NCBI RefSeq assembly: GCF_001457025.1
Contig: NZ_KQ758599.1
Span: 930,001 to 994,000, forward strand
DNA from: Pseudarthrobacter enclensis
Lineage (GTDB): Bacteria > Actinomycetota > Actinomycetes > Actinomycetales > Micrococcaceae
Direction of reading: 5' to 3'
Length of the DNA stretch: 64,000 nt
Position 1 is the stretch's first letter. The number at the start of each line of letters is the position of its first letter. Position numbers and translations under genes: made by a program. Below the pieces are notes generated by a model. That model had not been told where the DNA came from and did no database searches. It saw only the letters and a list, made by a program, of their open reading frames with translations. Positions 16,906 through 27,629 of this stretch are shown here, piece after piece.

Positions 16906-18810
16906 ATGAGCAAAGGATCGCCTATCAGCCCCTCGCTGATGGCTGCCAAGTCCCCTGGAGCCACCAAGGCTCCGGAACGCGCCGACCGGACGGCTGACAA
17001 CGCCGTCGTCGTCGACCTTGCTGCCGCCTCTCCTGTCATTGGGCCGAACAACGTTGTACCCCCAACGGTGATGACCGGCTCGCAAGCTATTGTCCGCTCG
17101 CTCGAAGAACTCGGCGTCGACGATATTTTCGGTTTGCCTGGTGGCGCGATCCTGCCCACCTACGACCCCCTGATGGCCTCCACCATGAACCACGTGCTGG
17201 TCCGTCACGAACAGGGAGCCGGCCACGCCGCGCAAGGCTACGCCATGGTGACGGGACGGGTGGGCGTCTGCATCGCCACCTCCGGCCCCGGCGCCACCAA
17301 CCTCGTCACCGCCATCATGGATGCCCACATGGACTCCGTGCCGCTGGTGGCCATCACCGGCCAGGTGTCCAGTGCCGTAATCGGCACTGACGCCTTCCAG
17401 GAAGCCGACATCGTGGGCATCACCATGCCCATCACCAAGCATTCCTTCCTGGTGACCGACCCCAACGACATCCCGCATGTCATGGCAGAGGCCTTCCACC
17501 TGGCCTCCACCGGACGTCCCGGCCCGGTCCTGGTGGACGTCGCCAAGGACGCCCAGGTGGGCCAGATGACCTTCTCCTGGCCCCCGAAGGTGGACCTGCC
17601 CGGCTACCGTCCCGTGACGCGGGGCCACAATAAGCAGGTGCGTGAAGCCGCCAAGCTGATCGCCGCCTCCTCCAAGCCCGTGCTGTACGTCGGCGGCGGT
17701 GTGGTCAAGGGCCATGCCAGCGAAGAACTGCATGCCCTGGCCGAGGCCACCGGCGCCCCCGTGGTCACCACGCTGATGGCCAAGGGCGCCTTCCCCGATT
17801 CGCACCCGCAGCACGTGGGCATGCCCGGCATGCACGGCAGCGTCTCGGCCGTCACAGCGCTCCAGCAGTCCGACCTGCTGATCACGCTCGGTGCGCGCTT
17901 TGACGACCGCGTGACCGGCGTCCTGAAGACCTTCGCGCCCAACGCCAAGGTGATCCACGCGGACATCGACCCCGCCGAAATCTCCAAGAACCGCGCGGCC
18001 GACGTGCCGATCGTCGGCTCGGTCAAGGAGATCATCCCCGAACTGACCGAAGCCGTGCGCGCGCAGTTCGAACAGTCCGGAACACCGGACCTCACCACGT
18101 GGTGGGCCTTCCTGAACAACCTTAAGGAAACCTACCCGCTGGGGTTCACGGAACCGGAGGACGGCCTCACCGCACCGCAGAAGGTCATCGAGCGCATCGG
18201 TGCCCTGACCGGCCCGGAAGGCGTCTATGTCGCGGGCGTCGGGCAGCACCAGATGTGGGCTGCCCAGTTCATCAAGTACGAGCGCCCGCACGCCTGGCTG
18301 AACTCCGGCGGAGCCGGCACCATGGGCTACGCGGTGCCCGCCGCCATGGGCGCCAAGGTGGGCGAACCGGACCGCGTGGTCTGGGCCATCGACGGCGACG
18401 GCTGCTTCCAGATGACCAACCAGGAACTGGCCACCTGCGCCATCAACAACATCCCCATCAAGGTTGCCGTCATCAACAACTCCTCGCTGGGCATGGTGCG
18501 GCAGTGGCAGACCCTGTTCTACGAGGGCCGCTACTCCAACACGGACCTCAACACCGGCCATGACACGGTCCGCATCCCGGACTTCGTCAAGCTGGGGGAG
18601 GCCTACGGCTGCGCCTCGTTCCGCTGCGAACGCGACGAGGACATCGACGCCACTATCCAGAAGGCCCTCGAGATCAATGACCGCCCCGTGGTCATCGACT
18701 TTGTGGTGAGCCCCAACTCCATGGTGTGGCCGATGGTGCCCGCCGGCGTGAGCAACGACCAGATCCAGGTTGCCCGCAACATGACTCCGGACTGGGAAGA
18801 GGAAGACTGA
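16906..18810 (+). CDS. ilvB: acetolactate synthase, large (catalytic) subunit
   Basis: A 634-residue ThDP enzyme making acetolactate or acetohydroxybutyrate, the committed step of branched-chain amino acid synthesis. The catalytic glutamate is in [15 protein letters not shown]. ThDP/Mg binding is in [19 protein letters not shown], and the AHAS-typical SLGMVRQWQ follows. The N-terminal 55 residues are Ala-rich and low-complexity and make the protein slightly long; the conserved domain begins near [33 protein letters not shown] lies five bases before the ATG. It is two bases upstream of ilvN, its regulatory subunit, and expression is governed by the leader described at 16741-16863. Confidence 0.97.
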   Translation: MSKGSPISPSLMAAKSPGATKAPERADRTADNAVVVDLAAASPVIGPNNVVPPTVMTGSQAIVRSLEELGVDDIFGLPGGAILPTYDPLMASTMNHVLVRHEQGAGHAAQGYAMVTGRVGVCIATSGPGATNLVTAIMDAHMDSVPLVAITGQVSSAVIGTDAFQEADIVGITMPITKHSFLVTDPNDIPHVMAEAFHLASTGRPGPVLVDVAKDAQVGQMTFSWPPKVDLPGYRPVTRGHNKQVREAAKLIAASSKPVLYVGGGVVKGHASEELHALAEATGAPVVTTLMAKGAFPDSHPQHVGMPGMHGSVSAVTALQQSDLLITLGARFDDRVTGVLKTFAPNAKVIHADIDPAEISKNRAADVPIVGSVKEIIPELTEAVRAQFEQSGTPDLTTWWAFLNNLKETYPLGFTEPEDGLTAPQKVIERIGALTGPEGVYVAGVGQHQMWAAQFIKYERPHAWLNSGGAGTMGYAVPAAMGAKVGEPDRVVWAIDGDGCFQMTNQELATCAINNIPIKVAVINNSSLGMVRQWQTLFYEGRYSNTDLNTGHDTVRIPDFVKLGEAYGCASFRCERDEDIDATIQKALEINDRPVVIDFVVSPNSMVWPMVPAGVSNDQIQVARNMTPDWEEED

Positions 18811-18812
18811 CG

Positions 18813-19325
18813 ATGAGCCGCCACACACTGTCCGTGCTGGTTGAAGACAAGCCGGGCGTCCTCACCCGCGTCGCGAGCCTGTTTGCCCGCCGCGCCTTCA
18901 ACATCAACTCCCTGGCCGTCGGCCCCACCGAAGTTCCCGGCATCTCCCGGATGACCGTGGTGGTCGACGCTGACGGTGACCTGATCGAACAGGTCACCAA
19001 GCAGCTCAACAAACTGGTCAACGTGATCAAAATTGTCGAGCTGACTTCCGAATCTTCCGTACAGCGCGACCACATCCTGGTCAAAGTACGTGCGGATGCC
19101 GCGACACGCCTGCAGGTGACCCAGGCTGCAGACCTGTTCCGCGCCTCGGTGGTGGACGTGTCCACCGACTCCGTCGTCATCGAGGCAACCGGCCACCCCG
19201 AAAAGCTCACCGCACTGCTTTCGGTGCTTGAGCCCTTCGGCATCCGCGAAATTGTGCAGTCCGGCACCCTGGCCGTTGGACGGGGATCCCGCTCCATGAG
19301 TGACCGGGCACTGCGCTCCGCCTAG
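18813..19325 (+). CDS. ilvN: acetolactate synthase, small (regulatory) subunit
   Basis: A 170-residue subunit that binds valine and confers feedback inhibition on IlvB. The N-terminal ACT domain starts HTLSVLVEDKPGVLTRVASLFARRAFNINSL and the C-terminal ALS_ss domain ends EIVQSGTLAVGRG, both classic. The ATG at 18813 lies two bases after the ilvB stop, with GAGGAAG inside the end of ilvB as ribosome binding site, so the genes are coupled. An upstream in-frame start at 18726 would overlap ilvB and is rejected. Confidence 0.97.
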   Translation: MSRHTLSVLVEDKPGVLTRVASLFARRAFNINSLAVGPTEVPGISRMTVVVDADGDLIEQVTKQLNKLVNVIKIVELTSESSVQRDHILVKVRADAATRLQVTQAADLFRASVVDVSTDSVVIEATGHPEKLTALLSVLEPFGIREIVQSGTLAVGRGSRSMSDRALRSA

Positions 19326-20435
<1,110 letters not shown>

Positions 20436-20482
20436 GGCCCGCGCGCCTTCAACGCGCAAGAGCCGGCCAACGTGCCGCGATG

Positions 20483-20520
20483 AGGCCGGGTTCACACTTA
20501 ACAATGTGAGCCCGGCCTTT
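20483..20520 (+). terminator. terminator of the ilvBNC operon
   Basis: A 14-bp stem with one G-U pair (arms 20483-20496 and 20505-20518) with a short loop and TTT, 47 bp after ilvC. Confidence 0.85.
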
Positions 20521-20573
20521 CCGTCGGCCTAGACTTGTTTCCATCCCCAGGACTGCAACGCAGAGGATCAGCC

Positions 20574-22163
20574 GTGTCAAAACCCGTAGTACTGCTCGCC
20601 GAAGAACTTTCCCCCGCCACCGTCGAGGCCCTCGGCCCGGACTTTGAAATCCGCCAGACCGACGGTGCAGACCGTTCCCAGCTGCTCTCGGCGATCAGCG
20701 ACGTTGACGCCATCCTGGTCCGCTCGGCAACCCAAGTGGACGCAGAAGCCATCGCGGCGGCCAAGAACCTGAAGGTCATCGCCCGTGCCGGCGTGGGCCT
20801 GGACAACGTGGACATCAAGGCCGCAACCCAGGCCGGTGTGATGGTGGTCAACGCGCCCACGTCCAACATCGTGTCCGCCGCCGAACTGACCGTGGGCCAC
20901 ATCCTCAGCCTGGCCCGCCACATCCCGCAGGCCAGCGCCGCCCTCAAGGACGGCGAGTGGAAGCGCTCCAAGTACACCGGCATCGAACTCTTCGAGAAGA
21001 AGATCGGCATCATCGGCCTGGGCCGCATCGGTGCGCTCGTCGCAGCCCGCCTCAAGGGCTTCGACACCAAGATCCTTGCCTACGATCCCTACATCACCTC
21101 TGCCCGCGCAGCCCAGCTCGGCGTGCAGCTGGTGACCCTTGATGAGCTCCTGGCGCAGTCCGACTTCATCACCATCCATATGCCCAAGACGCCCGAAACC
21201 GTGGGCATGCTGGGCGCGGACGCGTTCAAGAAGATGAAGTCCACCGCCTACGTCGTCAACGTTGCCCGCGGCGGCCTGGTGGACGAGGAAGCGCTGTTCA
21301 CCGCGCTGCAGGACGGCGACATCGCCGGTGCCGGCGTCGACGTGTTCGCCAAGGAGCCGAGCACCGACCTGCCGTTCTTCAAGCTCGACAACGTGGTGGT
21401 CACCCCGCACCTGGGCGCGTCCACCGACGAAGCCCAGGAAAAGGCCGGCGTCTCCGTGGCCAAGTCCGTGCGCCTGGCCCTGGCCGGCGAACTGGTTCCC
21501 GACGCGGTCAACGTCGCCGGCGGCGTCATTGCCCCGGACGTGCGCCCCGGCATCCCGCTGATCGAGAAGCTGGGCCGCATCTTCACGGCCCTGACCCACG
21601 ACTCGCTGACCCAGTTCGACGTCGAGGTGGCAGGCGAGATTTCCTCGCTGGACGTCAAGGTCCTGGAACTGGCAGCGCTGAAGGGCATCTTCGCGGACGT
21701 CGTCACCGAGCAGGTCTCCTACGTCAACGCCCCCGTGATCGCCGAGCAGCGCGGCATCAACGTCCGCCTGATCACCACCCCGGAGACGGAGTCCTACCGC
21801 AACGTGCTCACCCTGCGCGGGGCGCTCAGCGACGGCAGCCAGATCTCCGTGTCCGGCACGCTCACCGGTCCCAAGCAGATCGAAAAGCTGGTGGGCATCA
21901 ACGGCTTCGAGGTTGAGATCCCGATCAGCGAGCACCTGGTGGTGGTGGCCTACGCCGACCGTCCCGGCGTCATCGGCACCATCGGCCACATCCTGGGCAT
22001 GAACAACATCAACATCGCCGGCATGCAGGTGGCCCGCCACGACGAAGGCGGCCAGGTTCTGGCGCTGCTGACCATCGACAGTTCGGTGCCGCAGCAGGTC
22101 CTGGATGCCATCAAGGCCGGCATCGGCGCCGAGATGGTCCGCGAAGTGGACCTGGAGGACTAG
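20574..22163 (+). CDS. serA: D-3-phosphoglycerate dehydrogenase
   Basis: A 529-residue long-form enzyme starting serine synthesis from 3-phosphoglycerate. The NAD-binding domain shows GIIGLGRIGALVAARLKGF, and the catalytic region includes NVARGGLVDEEAL and VVTPHLGASTDEAQ with the active-site His. After residue ~320 comes the allosteric-substrate-binding domain and a C-terminal ACT domain (VVAYADRPGVIGTIGHILGM), the layout of the Mycobacterium tuberculosis enzyme, so feedback by serine is likely. The start is GTG at 20574 with GAGG upstream; an in-frame start at 20535 would add 13 atypical residues. It is separated from ilvC by a terminator. Confidence 0.96.
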   Translation: MSKPVVLLAEELSPATVEALGPDFEIRQTDGADRSQLLSAISDVDAILVRSATQVDAEAIAAAKNLKVIARAGVGLDNVDIKAATQAGVMVVNAPTSNIVSAAELTVGHILSLARHIPQASAALKDGEWKRSKYTGIELFEKKIGIIGLGRIGALVAARLKGFDTKILAYDPYITSARAAQLGVQLVTLDELLAQSDFITIHMPKTPETVGMLGADAFKKMKSTAYVVNVARGGLVDEEALFTALQDGDIAGAGVDVFAKEPSTDLPFFKLDNVVVTPHLGASTDEAQEKAGVSVAKSVRLALAGELVPDAVNVAGGVIAPDVRPGIPLIEKLGRIFTALTHDSLTQFDVEVAGEISSLDVKVLELAALKGIFADVVTEQVSYVNAPVIAEQRGINVRLITTPETESYRNVLTLRGALSDGSQISVSGTLTGPKQIEKLVGINGFEVEIPISEHLVVVAYADRPGVIGTIGHILGMNNINIAGMQVARHDEGGQVLALLTIDSSVPQQVLDAIKAGIGAEMVREVDLED

Positions 22164-22247
22164 CCTCCACCAGGGCGCACCAAACACCGCCCAACGTGCC
22201 GCCGCCCGGCGGGTCCGGCGCGGCCACATTTGATTGGCCGGTCTGCT

Positions 22248-22275
22248 TACAATGGCTAGGTCCTGTTTCAGGACC
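22248..22275 (+). promoter_or_regulatory. promoter and 5' hairpin of the FtsX transporter operon
   Basis: TACAAT (22248-22253) fits a -10. The transcript would begin near 22259 with GGTCCTG-TTT-CAGGACC, a perfect 7-bp hairpin that could stabilise the 5' end. No clear -35. About 105 bases of untranslated leader follow. Confidence 0.5.
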
Positions 22276-22382
22276 GGCCCGGCAGGCCGGCCAATACCTT
22301 TTGCACATCCGTCCTCCATCGTCCATGTCCGCTGCGTGGCCGACACGGCTGTGCGCCCGCAATCCAGGTTCCAGGGAGTTCA

Positions 22383-25178
22383 ATGAACGCCGTCCAGAGG
22401 TTCATCAGGAGCAAGGTGCTGCTGCTGACCGCGGCCATTTTGATCGCAGCAATGTGCTTGTCGGTCCTCGTCCAAAGCCAGTCGCAGGCTGCACTCAACC
22501 GGACCGTGGATGAAAATTCACGGGGCCTCTACGACGTCCTGGTCCAGGCCAAGGCGCCGTCCGGAGCACTGCTGCAGCCCGAGATCGCAAACGGCACCGG
22601 CGGCATCAGCTTCGAACAGCTGGATTCGATCAGGAAGCTGTCCGGCACTGCCGTGGCAGCCCCCATCAGCCTCGTCTCCCGGGTCACGCAGAACCTGGAG
22701 GCGCCGCGCCTGGATGCCATGGACTACCTGGGCTACAACGCCGGGCTCGCGGGCACGGCAACCGCGGACCAGGCCGCCGGTGCCACCTCCCCGGACAAGT
22801 GGCCTGCCGCCGAATCGGTGCTGAGCGACACCGCCAAAAAGTACCGGCTGACAGCCAGCGCCGTCAGCTCCGACGGCGTCTCCGAACAGACGCTGTTTAA
22901 ATCCACCGCCGAGGGGACCCTGGGCAAGGCCAAGCTCGTGGAGGAGAAGGCCGCCGGGGGCAGCAGTATCCGCATCGCAGCACCGCAGGGGGAAACCGGA
23001 ATCAAGTTCCCCTCACCGGCGGGCGGTTCCGAGCACAATCTCTTCAACCTCTCCGTGTCGCTGCCCCTCGCACCCGAGGTGACTGAATCGGTCGTGGCCG
23101 TGGACCCGGCAGCCGAGCGCGCGCTCCTCGGAACGGCCGGCGACTTCCTTGCCCCGCTGGAGAAAGCTCCGCCGGCGGACGCCCGAAACGCCGGCGCCGT
23201 CGGACGCTACCTGGAAGGACTGTTCAGCAACGGCATCGGCCTCGACGAACTCAAGGACGGACCGGACTTCCTGGGCGTGAAGCTCAAGTACTGGGCGCCG
23301 CTGATGACCCAGTACCAGCAGGCGAAGCGCACCGGCCAGCTCACTGCCGACTCTCAGGCGATCCCCCTCGTCGTCCGCTCCGGGACGTCACTGGACCTGA
23401 AGTACAACGTCAAGATCGAGGAGATCGACGACTCCGGCAAGGTCATCAATGAGGTGGGCACTGCCACCCGGTCCCTGGACAAGGACTACCTGCCGTTCGT
23501 CTCCAAGGACCCGTTCGCGCTGTCCTGGCCCGGTTCCACCGACCACACCTCGCTCCTGGGTGCCAACGGCAACTTTAACCAGGGCCTCTACACGCCGGCT
23601 AAGTGGAGCACCGACTTTGCGTCCGCCCCGAAGTACACCGACGGCGAAACCTCCGCCAACGGCGCCGTGGACAAGAACGCCGTCCCTGGCGAATGGGTCA
23701 CGGTCAACAGGCTCCCCGAGAAGAGCGCCAACGGTGCCCCGGTGGACCAGACGCAGCGCGAGCCCGTGGACGAGCGGTCCTACCGTGACAACCTGTCCAA
23801 CGGGCAGAAGCAGGCCTCCCCGCTGGCCATGGTGTACGGAACCTTCGATCCCGCCGCCGTGGCGCAGGCCGCAGGCGACGTCAACAAGCTTCCCCTCGGC
23901 GGCTACGACCCCACCCCGTTCACCGTGGTGAAGGACGCTGACGGCAAGGACGTCAAGTCCACCGAGCTCAAGCCGTCACTGAGCGCCACCGGACTGGCCA
24001 GCCAGTCAGCCGGCGCCATCACCGATTACTACGGACTCGCCGCGGCACGCGGCTACACCGACAACGCCAGCGTCATCGATGCTGTCCGCGTCCGCGCCAA
24101 CGCTCCGGGCAGCTGGAAGGAAGCGCAGCCCGACGTCGAAAAGCTCGCCGCCGAGATCCGTGACATGGGGCTCGAAGCGACCATCGTGGCCGGCTCCGCC
24201 CGCGAAGACACGAGCATCTTCGTTCCCGGGTACTCTAAGGACGACGCCGGCAAGGAATCGAACCTGGGCACCGTCGAGCAGTCCTGGGTACGCCAGAACG
24301 CCGCCGAGGCCGTCACCGGCTCCCTGTCCGGCACCAACATCACCCTGCTCTTTCTGACCCTGTGCGGGGCGGCGCTGCTCACCGGGGCATCAACGGTCAG
24401 CTACATCCGGAAACGGCGCAGCGAAGCCGGAACCCTGCGGGCCATGGGCTGGACCCAGCGGCGGATCCGCAGCTGGGTGCTGGAGGAATTCGGCGTCGGC
24501 GCGGTCCTGCTGGCCGTCGTGGGCACTGTGCTGAGCCTGATCAGCTGGAGCCTGTCCACCGCCCTGGTGTGCGCCGCCGTCCTGCTGCTCTACGTTGCCG
24601 CGGCACTCTTCGCGGCACAGCAGCTGCGCCACCGTGACGTCATCGACCAGGAACCGCAGCATGACGAACGGCTCATCCCGGTGGATTCGCCGCTGACGTT
24701 CGCCAACCGCCAACTGGGCACCCAAAAGTTCAACACAATTGCCCTTGCCGTAGCCGTGGGTGTCTTCGGTGCCGCCGTCGGTGGCCTGATCGCACTCCTC
24801 ATCGACATCCCGCGGGCCGCGGGTGCCAGCGCGCTCAGCGGGCTGGCGGCGGCCAGCGTTGCCCTGCCCAGCATCCTGCTGGCACTGGCGGGCGTTGTCG
24901 TGGGCCTGGTCCTGACCCTCGTGACCGGCAGGTTCGAGCTCAACGCCAAGCGCCAATACCTGGGCATCCTCGAGGCCATGGGCTGGAACCCGGATATGCT
25001 GCGCCAGGTCCGCCTGTTCGAAAACGCGCTGGTGGGAACCGTCGCCCTGCCCCTGGGCGTGCTGGGCGCCCTGGGCATAGGCCTTCTCCTGGCCCCCTAT
25101 GCCGCATTGTGGGCAGGCGTCGCCGGCCTTGTGGCAGTACTTTGCTGGATTCCGATTGCAACGAAAGTGGTCCAATGA
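22383..25178 (+). CDS. FtsX-like ABC transporter permease with very large ectodomain
   Basis: A 931-residue membrane protein. One helix at the N-terminus (residues ~12-35) is followed by roughly 600 extracellular residues. The FtsX-type core then starts at about residue 650 with LLFLTLCGAALLTGASTVSYIRKRRSEAGTLRAMGWT, the coupling-helix region that contacts the ATPase, and about five more helices. The ectodomain shows no cysteine-rich or named domain I can identify. Such type VII ABC systems do not usually import solutes; they transmit force to envelope enzymes or extract lipoproteins and peptides. The ATG has AGGGAG upstream. The stop overlaps the ATPase start by ATGA, so the two form one complex. 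Confidence 0.85.
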   Translation: MNAVQRFIRSKVLLLTAAILIAAMCLSVLVQSQSQAALNRTVDENSRGLYDVLVQAKAPSGALLQPEIANGTGGISFEQLDSIRKLSGTAVAAPISLVSRVTQNLEAPRLDAMDYLGYNAGLAGTATADQAAGATSPDKWPAAESVLSDTAKKYRLTASAVSSDGVSEQTLFKSTAEGTLGKAKLVEEKAAGGSSIRIAAPQGETGIKFPSPAGGSEHNLFNLSVSLPLAPEVTESVVAVDPAAERALLGTAGDFLAPLEKAPPADARNAGAVGRYLEGLFSNGIGLDELKDGPDFLGVKLKYWAPLMTQYQQAKRTGQLTADSQAIPLVVRSGTSLDLKYNVKIEEIDDSGKVINEVGTATRSLDKDYLPFVSKDPFALSWPGSTDHTSLLGANGNFNQGLYTPAKWSTDFASAPKYTDGETSANGAVDKNAVPGEWVTVNRLPEKSANGAPVDQTQREPVDERSYRDNLSNGQKQASPLAMVYGTFDPAAVAQAAGDVNKLPLGGYDPTPFTVVKDADGKDVKSTELKPSLSATGLASQSAGAITDYYGLAAARGYTDNASVIDAVRVRANAPGSWKEAQPDVEKLAAEIRDMGLEATIVAGSAREDTSIFVPGYSKDDAGKESNLGTVEQSWVRQNAAEAVTGSLSGTNITLLFLTLCGAALLTGASTVSYIRKRRSEAGTLRAMGWTQRRIRSWVLEEFGVGAVLLAVVGTVLSLISWSLSTALVCAAVLLLYVAAALFAAQQLRHRDVIDQEPQHDERLIPVDSPLTFANRQLGTQKFNTIALAVAVGVFGAAVGGLIALLIDIPRAAGASALSGLAAASVALPSILLALAGVVVGLVLTLVTGRFELNAKRQYLGILEAMGWNPDMLRQVRLFENALVGTVALPLGVLGALGIGLLLAPYAALWAGVAGLVAVLCWIPIATKVVQ

Positions 25179-25930
25179 CAAACCCGACGAATGTCCAGCG
25201 GAGCCGCAGGGGCGGCTCCGGCGAGGTTCCCCTGCAGACCCGCGCCAACACCATCGTCAAGGCGGCCGACCACGCCACCCCGCTGGAGCTGAGTGACATC
25301 ACCATCCGCTACGGCGGCGGCAAGGGCGGGGCCGAGGCCGTCAGCGTGGTGGAGGGCTTCGACCTGACACTGCACGCGGGTGAAATGCACTGCGTTGCCG
25401 GCCGCAGCGGTTCCGGCAAGACCAGCATCCTCACCGTCGGCGCGGGACTGACGCTGCCGACGTCGGGACGCGTCTTCTGGGAAGGCGACTCGCTCGAAAC
25501 CATGGGCGACGACGAAATTGCCGACCGCCGTCGGGCCCTGATCGGCTACGTGGACCAGGGCGGTGCGCTGATCGACGGGATGAGCGCGCTCGAAAACGTC
25601 CTGCTCCCGGCCGTCCCGGACGGCGAGGTGGAGCAGCGCCGCGACATGGCCAAGGACCTGTTGGACCTGGTGGGCTTGGGCCGGCGCATGCGGCACCGTC
25701 CCGCACAGCTTTCCGGCGGCGAACGCCAGCGCGTCGCGATCGCCCGCGCCCTGATCCTTGGCACCCGGGTGCTGGTGGTGGACGAACCCACGGCCAGCCT
25801 GGACCGGGCGTCGGCCAACCGCATCATCAGCATCCTGAAGGACACCACGTCCGACGGCATCGCCGTGCTGGTGGCCTCCCACGACCACGAACTGGTCAGG
25901 CTGAGCGACAGCCTTACCGAACTGATCTAG
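25175..25930 (+). CDS. ABC transporter ATP-binding protein, partner of the large FtsX permease
   Basis: A 251-residue ATPase of the LolD/FtsE/MacB class. Walker A is [10 protein letters not shown], the Q-loop follows [19 protein letters not shown], the signature is [15 protein letters not shown], Walker B is [12 protein letters not shown] and the switch is ASHDHE. About 40 extra N-terminal residues precede the domain, with a low-complexity Gly/Arg segment. The start at 25175 gives an ATGA overlap with the permease stop, so the pair is translationally coupled. The operon has no neighbouring regulator and no attached substrate gene. Confidence 0.94.
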   Translation: MTNPTNVQRSRRGGSGEVPLQTRANTIVKAADHATPLELSDITIRYGGGKGGAEAVSVVEGFDLTLHAGEMHCVAGRSGSGKTSILTVGAGLTLPTSGRVFWEGDSLETMGDDEIADRRRALIGYVDQGGALIDGMSALENVLLPAVPDGEVEQRRDMAKDLLDLVGLGRRMRHRPAQLSGGERQRVAIARALILGTRVLVVDEPTASLDRASANRIISILKDTTSDGIAVLVASHDHELVRLSDSLTELI

Positions 25931-25964
25931 CCCATCCCTCCGCACCGAAGGTAACCGTCCGCAC

Positions 25965-27524
25965 GTGACTGCTTCAGAGAAAACGCCGTTCTACATCACC
26001 ACGGCCATCACCTACCCCAACGGTGTGCCGCACATCGGCCATGCCTACGAGTACATCGCCACCGATGCCATGGCGCGCTTCAAGCGGCTGGACGGCTACG
26101 ACGTGATGTTCCTGACCGGCACTGACGAGCACGGGATGAAGATCGCCCAGACAGCGGAGAAGGAAGGCATCACTCCCAAGGAGCTGGTGGACCGGAACGC
26201 GGACATCTACAAGGCGGCGCACGCGGCCCTCGGCATCTCCTACGACCGGTTCATCCGCACCACGGACGAGGACCACTACGCCGCATCCCAGGCCATCTGG
26301 AAGAAGATGGAAGCCAACGGCGACATCTACCTGTCCAAATACGAAGGCTGGTACTCGGTCCGGGACGAGGCCTTCTACGGCGAGGACGACACCGTGGTCA
26401 GGGACGACGGCGTGCGCTACTCGAAGGAGACGGACACCGAGGTGACCTGGACGGCGGAGGAGAGCTACTTCTTCCGGCTCTCCGCGTACCAGGACAGGCT
26501 CCTGGCGCTTTACGAGGCCCAGCCGGAATTCGGCGCGCCACAGTCCCGGTTCAACGAGGTCATCAGCTTCGTCCGCCGCGGCCTGGAGGACCTGTCCATC
26601 AGCCGCACCACGTTCGACTGGGGCGTGCCCGTCCCGGGCAACAGCAACCACGTCATGTACGTGTGGGTGGACGCACTGACCAATTACCTCACCGGCGTTG
26701 GCTACCCGGACATCGAGTCCGATAAGTTCCGCAGGTTCTGGCCGGCCGACGTCCACATCATCGGCAAGGACATTTCCCGGTTCCACGCCATCTACTGGCC
26801 TGCGTTCCTGATGAGCGCCGGGCTGGAGCTGCCCAAGCGGGTCATGATCCACGGCTTCCTGCATAACAACGGCGTCAAGATGTCCAAGTCCCTGGGCAAC
26901 GTGGTGGCCCCTGCCGATTTCGTGGAGCAGTACGGCCTTGACCAGGTGCGGTTCTTCTTCCTCCGCGAGGTGCCGTTCGGCGCCGACGGCAGCTACAACC
27001 ATGAGGCAATCGTTGGCCGGATGAACTCGGACCTGGCCAACAACTTCGGCAACCTGGCCCAGCGTTCCCTGTCCATGGTGGCCAAGAACTGCGGGGGAGA
27101 GGTGCCCGTCCCGGGAACCTTCTCCGACGCCGACCGGGCCATCCTGGAACAGGCCGGCGGACTCCTGGAGGCGGCCCGCGCCGCGTTCGAAAAGCAGGAA
27201 TTCAGCCGCGCTTTGGAGGCGGTCTGGACGGTCCTGGGCGACACCAACGCCTACTTCGCCGACCAGGCCCCCTGGGTGCTGCGGAAGACCGACGTCGAGC
27301 GCATGAACACCGTCCTGTACGTCACCCTGGAGGTGCTGCGGATCGTGGCCATCCTGGCCCAGCCGGTCATGCCCGGCTCCATGGCCAAACTCCTGGATGC
27401 GCTGGGCCAGCCGGAGGGCGAGGCACGGCAGTTCACCGCCATCTCCACCCCGATCGCGGCAGGGACGTCCCTGCCTGCGCCCACGCCGGTGTTCCCCAAG
27501 TACGAGGAACCGGCCGGGGCCTGA
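25965..27524 (+). CDS. metG: methionyl-tRNA synthetase, short zinc-less form
   Basis: A 519-residue class I aminoacyl-tRNA synthetase. The HIGH-type motif is [17 protein letters not shown] and KMSKS is in [14 protein letters not shown]. The connective-peptide region ([17 protein letters not shown]) has no CxxC knuckle, so this is the form without zinc, and there is no C-terminal tRNA-binding extension. Ends of the anticodon-binding helical domain include [19 protein letters not shown]. The start is GTG at 25965. It is the only gene between the FtsX operon and the strong convergent terminator, and is likely expressed from its own weak promoter or by read-through. Confidence 0.96.
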   Translation: MTASEKTPFYITTAITYPNGVPHIGHAYEYIATDAMARFKRLDGYDVMFLTGTDEHGMKIAQTAEKEGITPKELVDRNADIYKAAHAALGISYDRFIRTTDEDHYAASQAIWKKMEANGDIYLSKYEGWYSVRDEAFYGEDDTVVRDDGVRYSKETDTEVTWTAEESYFFRLSAYQDRLLALYEAQPEFGAPQSRFNEVISFVRRGLEDLSISRTTFDWGVPVPGNSNHVMYVWVDALTNYLTGVGYPDIESDKFRRFWPADVHIIGKDISRFHAIYWPAFLMSAGLELPKRVMIHGFLHNNGVKMSKSLGNVVAPADFVEQYGLDQVRFFFLREVPFGADGSYNHEAIVGRMNSDLANNFGNLAQRSLSMVAKNCGGEVPVPGTFSDADRAILEQAGGLLEAARAAFEKQEFSRALEAVWTVLGDTNAYFADQAPWVLRKTDVERMNTVLYVTLEVLRIVAILAQPVMPGSMAKLLDALGQPEGEARQFTAISTPIAAGTSLPAPTPVFPKYEEPAGA

Positions 27525-27554
27525 CGCTGCCGGAACAACCTGCCGGAACCAAGG

Positions 27555-27595
27555 GGCAGGTGCCGCGGACATCCGCGGCACCTGCCTCTTTCCTT
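27555..27595. terminator. bidirectional terminator between metG and the convergent FtsX gene
   Basis: A perfect 15-bp stem (27555-27569 with 27572-27586) and a 2-base loop, followed by TCTTTCCTTTT on the plus strand. It serves metG and probably the minus-strand operon. Confidence 0.88.
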
Positions 27596-27629
27596 TTCCA
27601 GGCCTCCTTGCCGGCCGGTTCGCCGGCGG

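Noticed and set aside
16861..18828. A 655-codon frame on the minus strand opposite ilvB
   Set aside because: His/Gly/Val-rich translation typical of the antisense of a high-GC gene; no domain, ribosome binding site or promoter.
20577..22346. A 589-codon frame on the minus strand opposite serA
   Set aside because: Antisense shadow with the same biased composition; serA is unmistakable on the plus strand.
25930..25965. SAM or other riboswitch before metG
   Set aside because: The gap is only 34 bp and has no paired structure beyond random.
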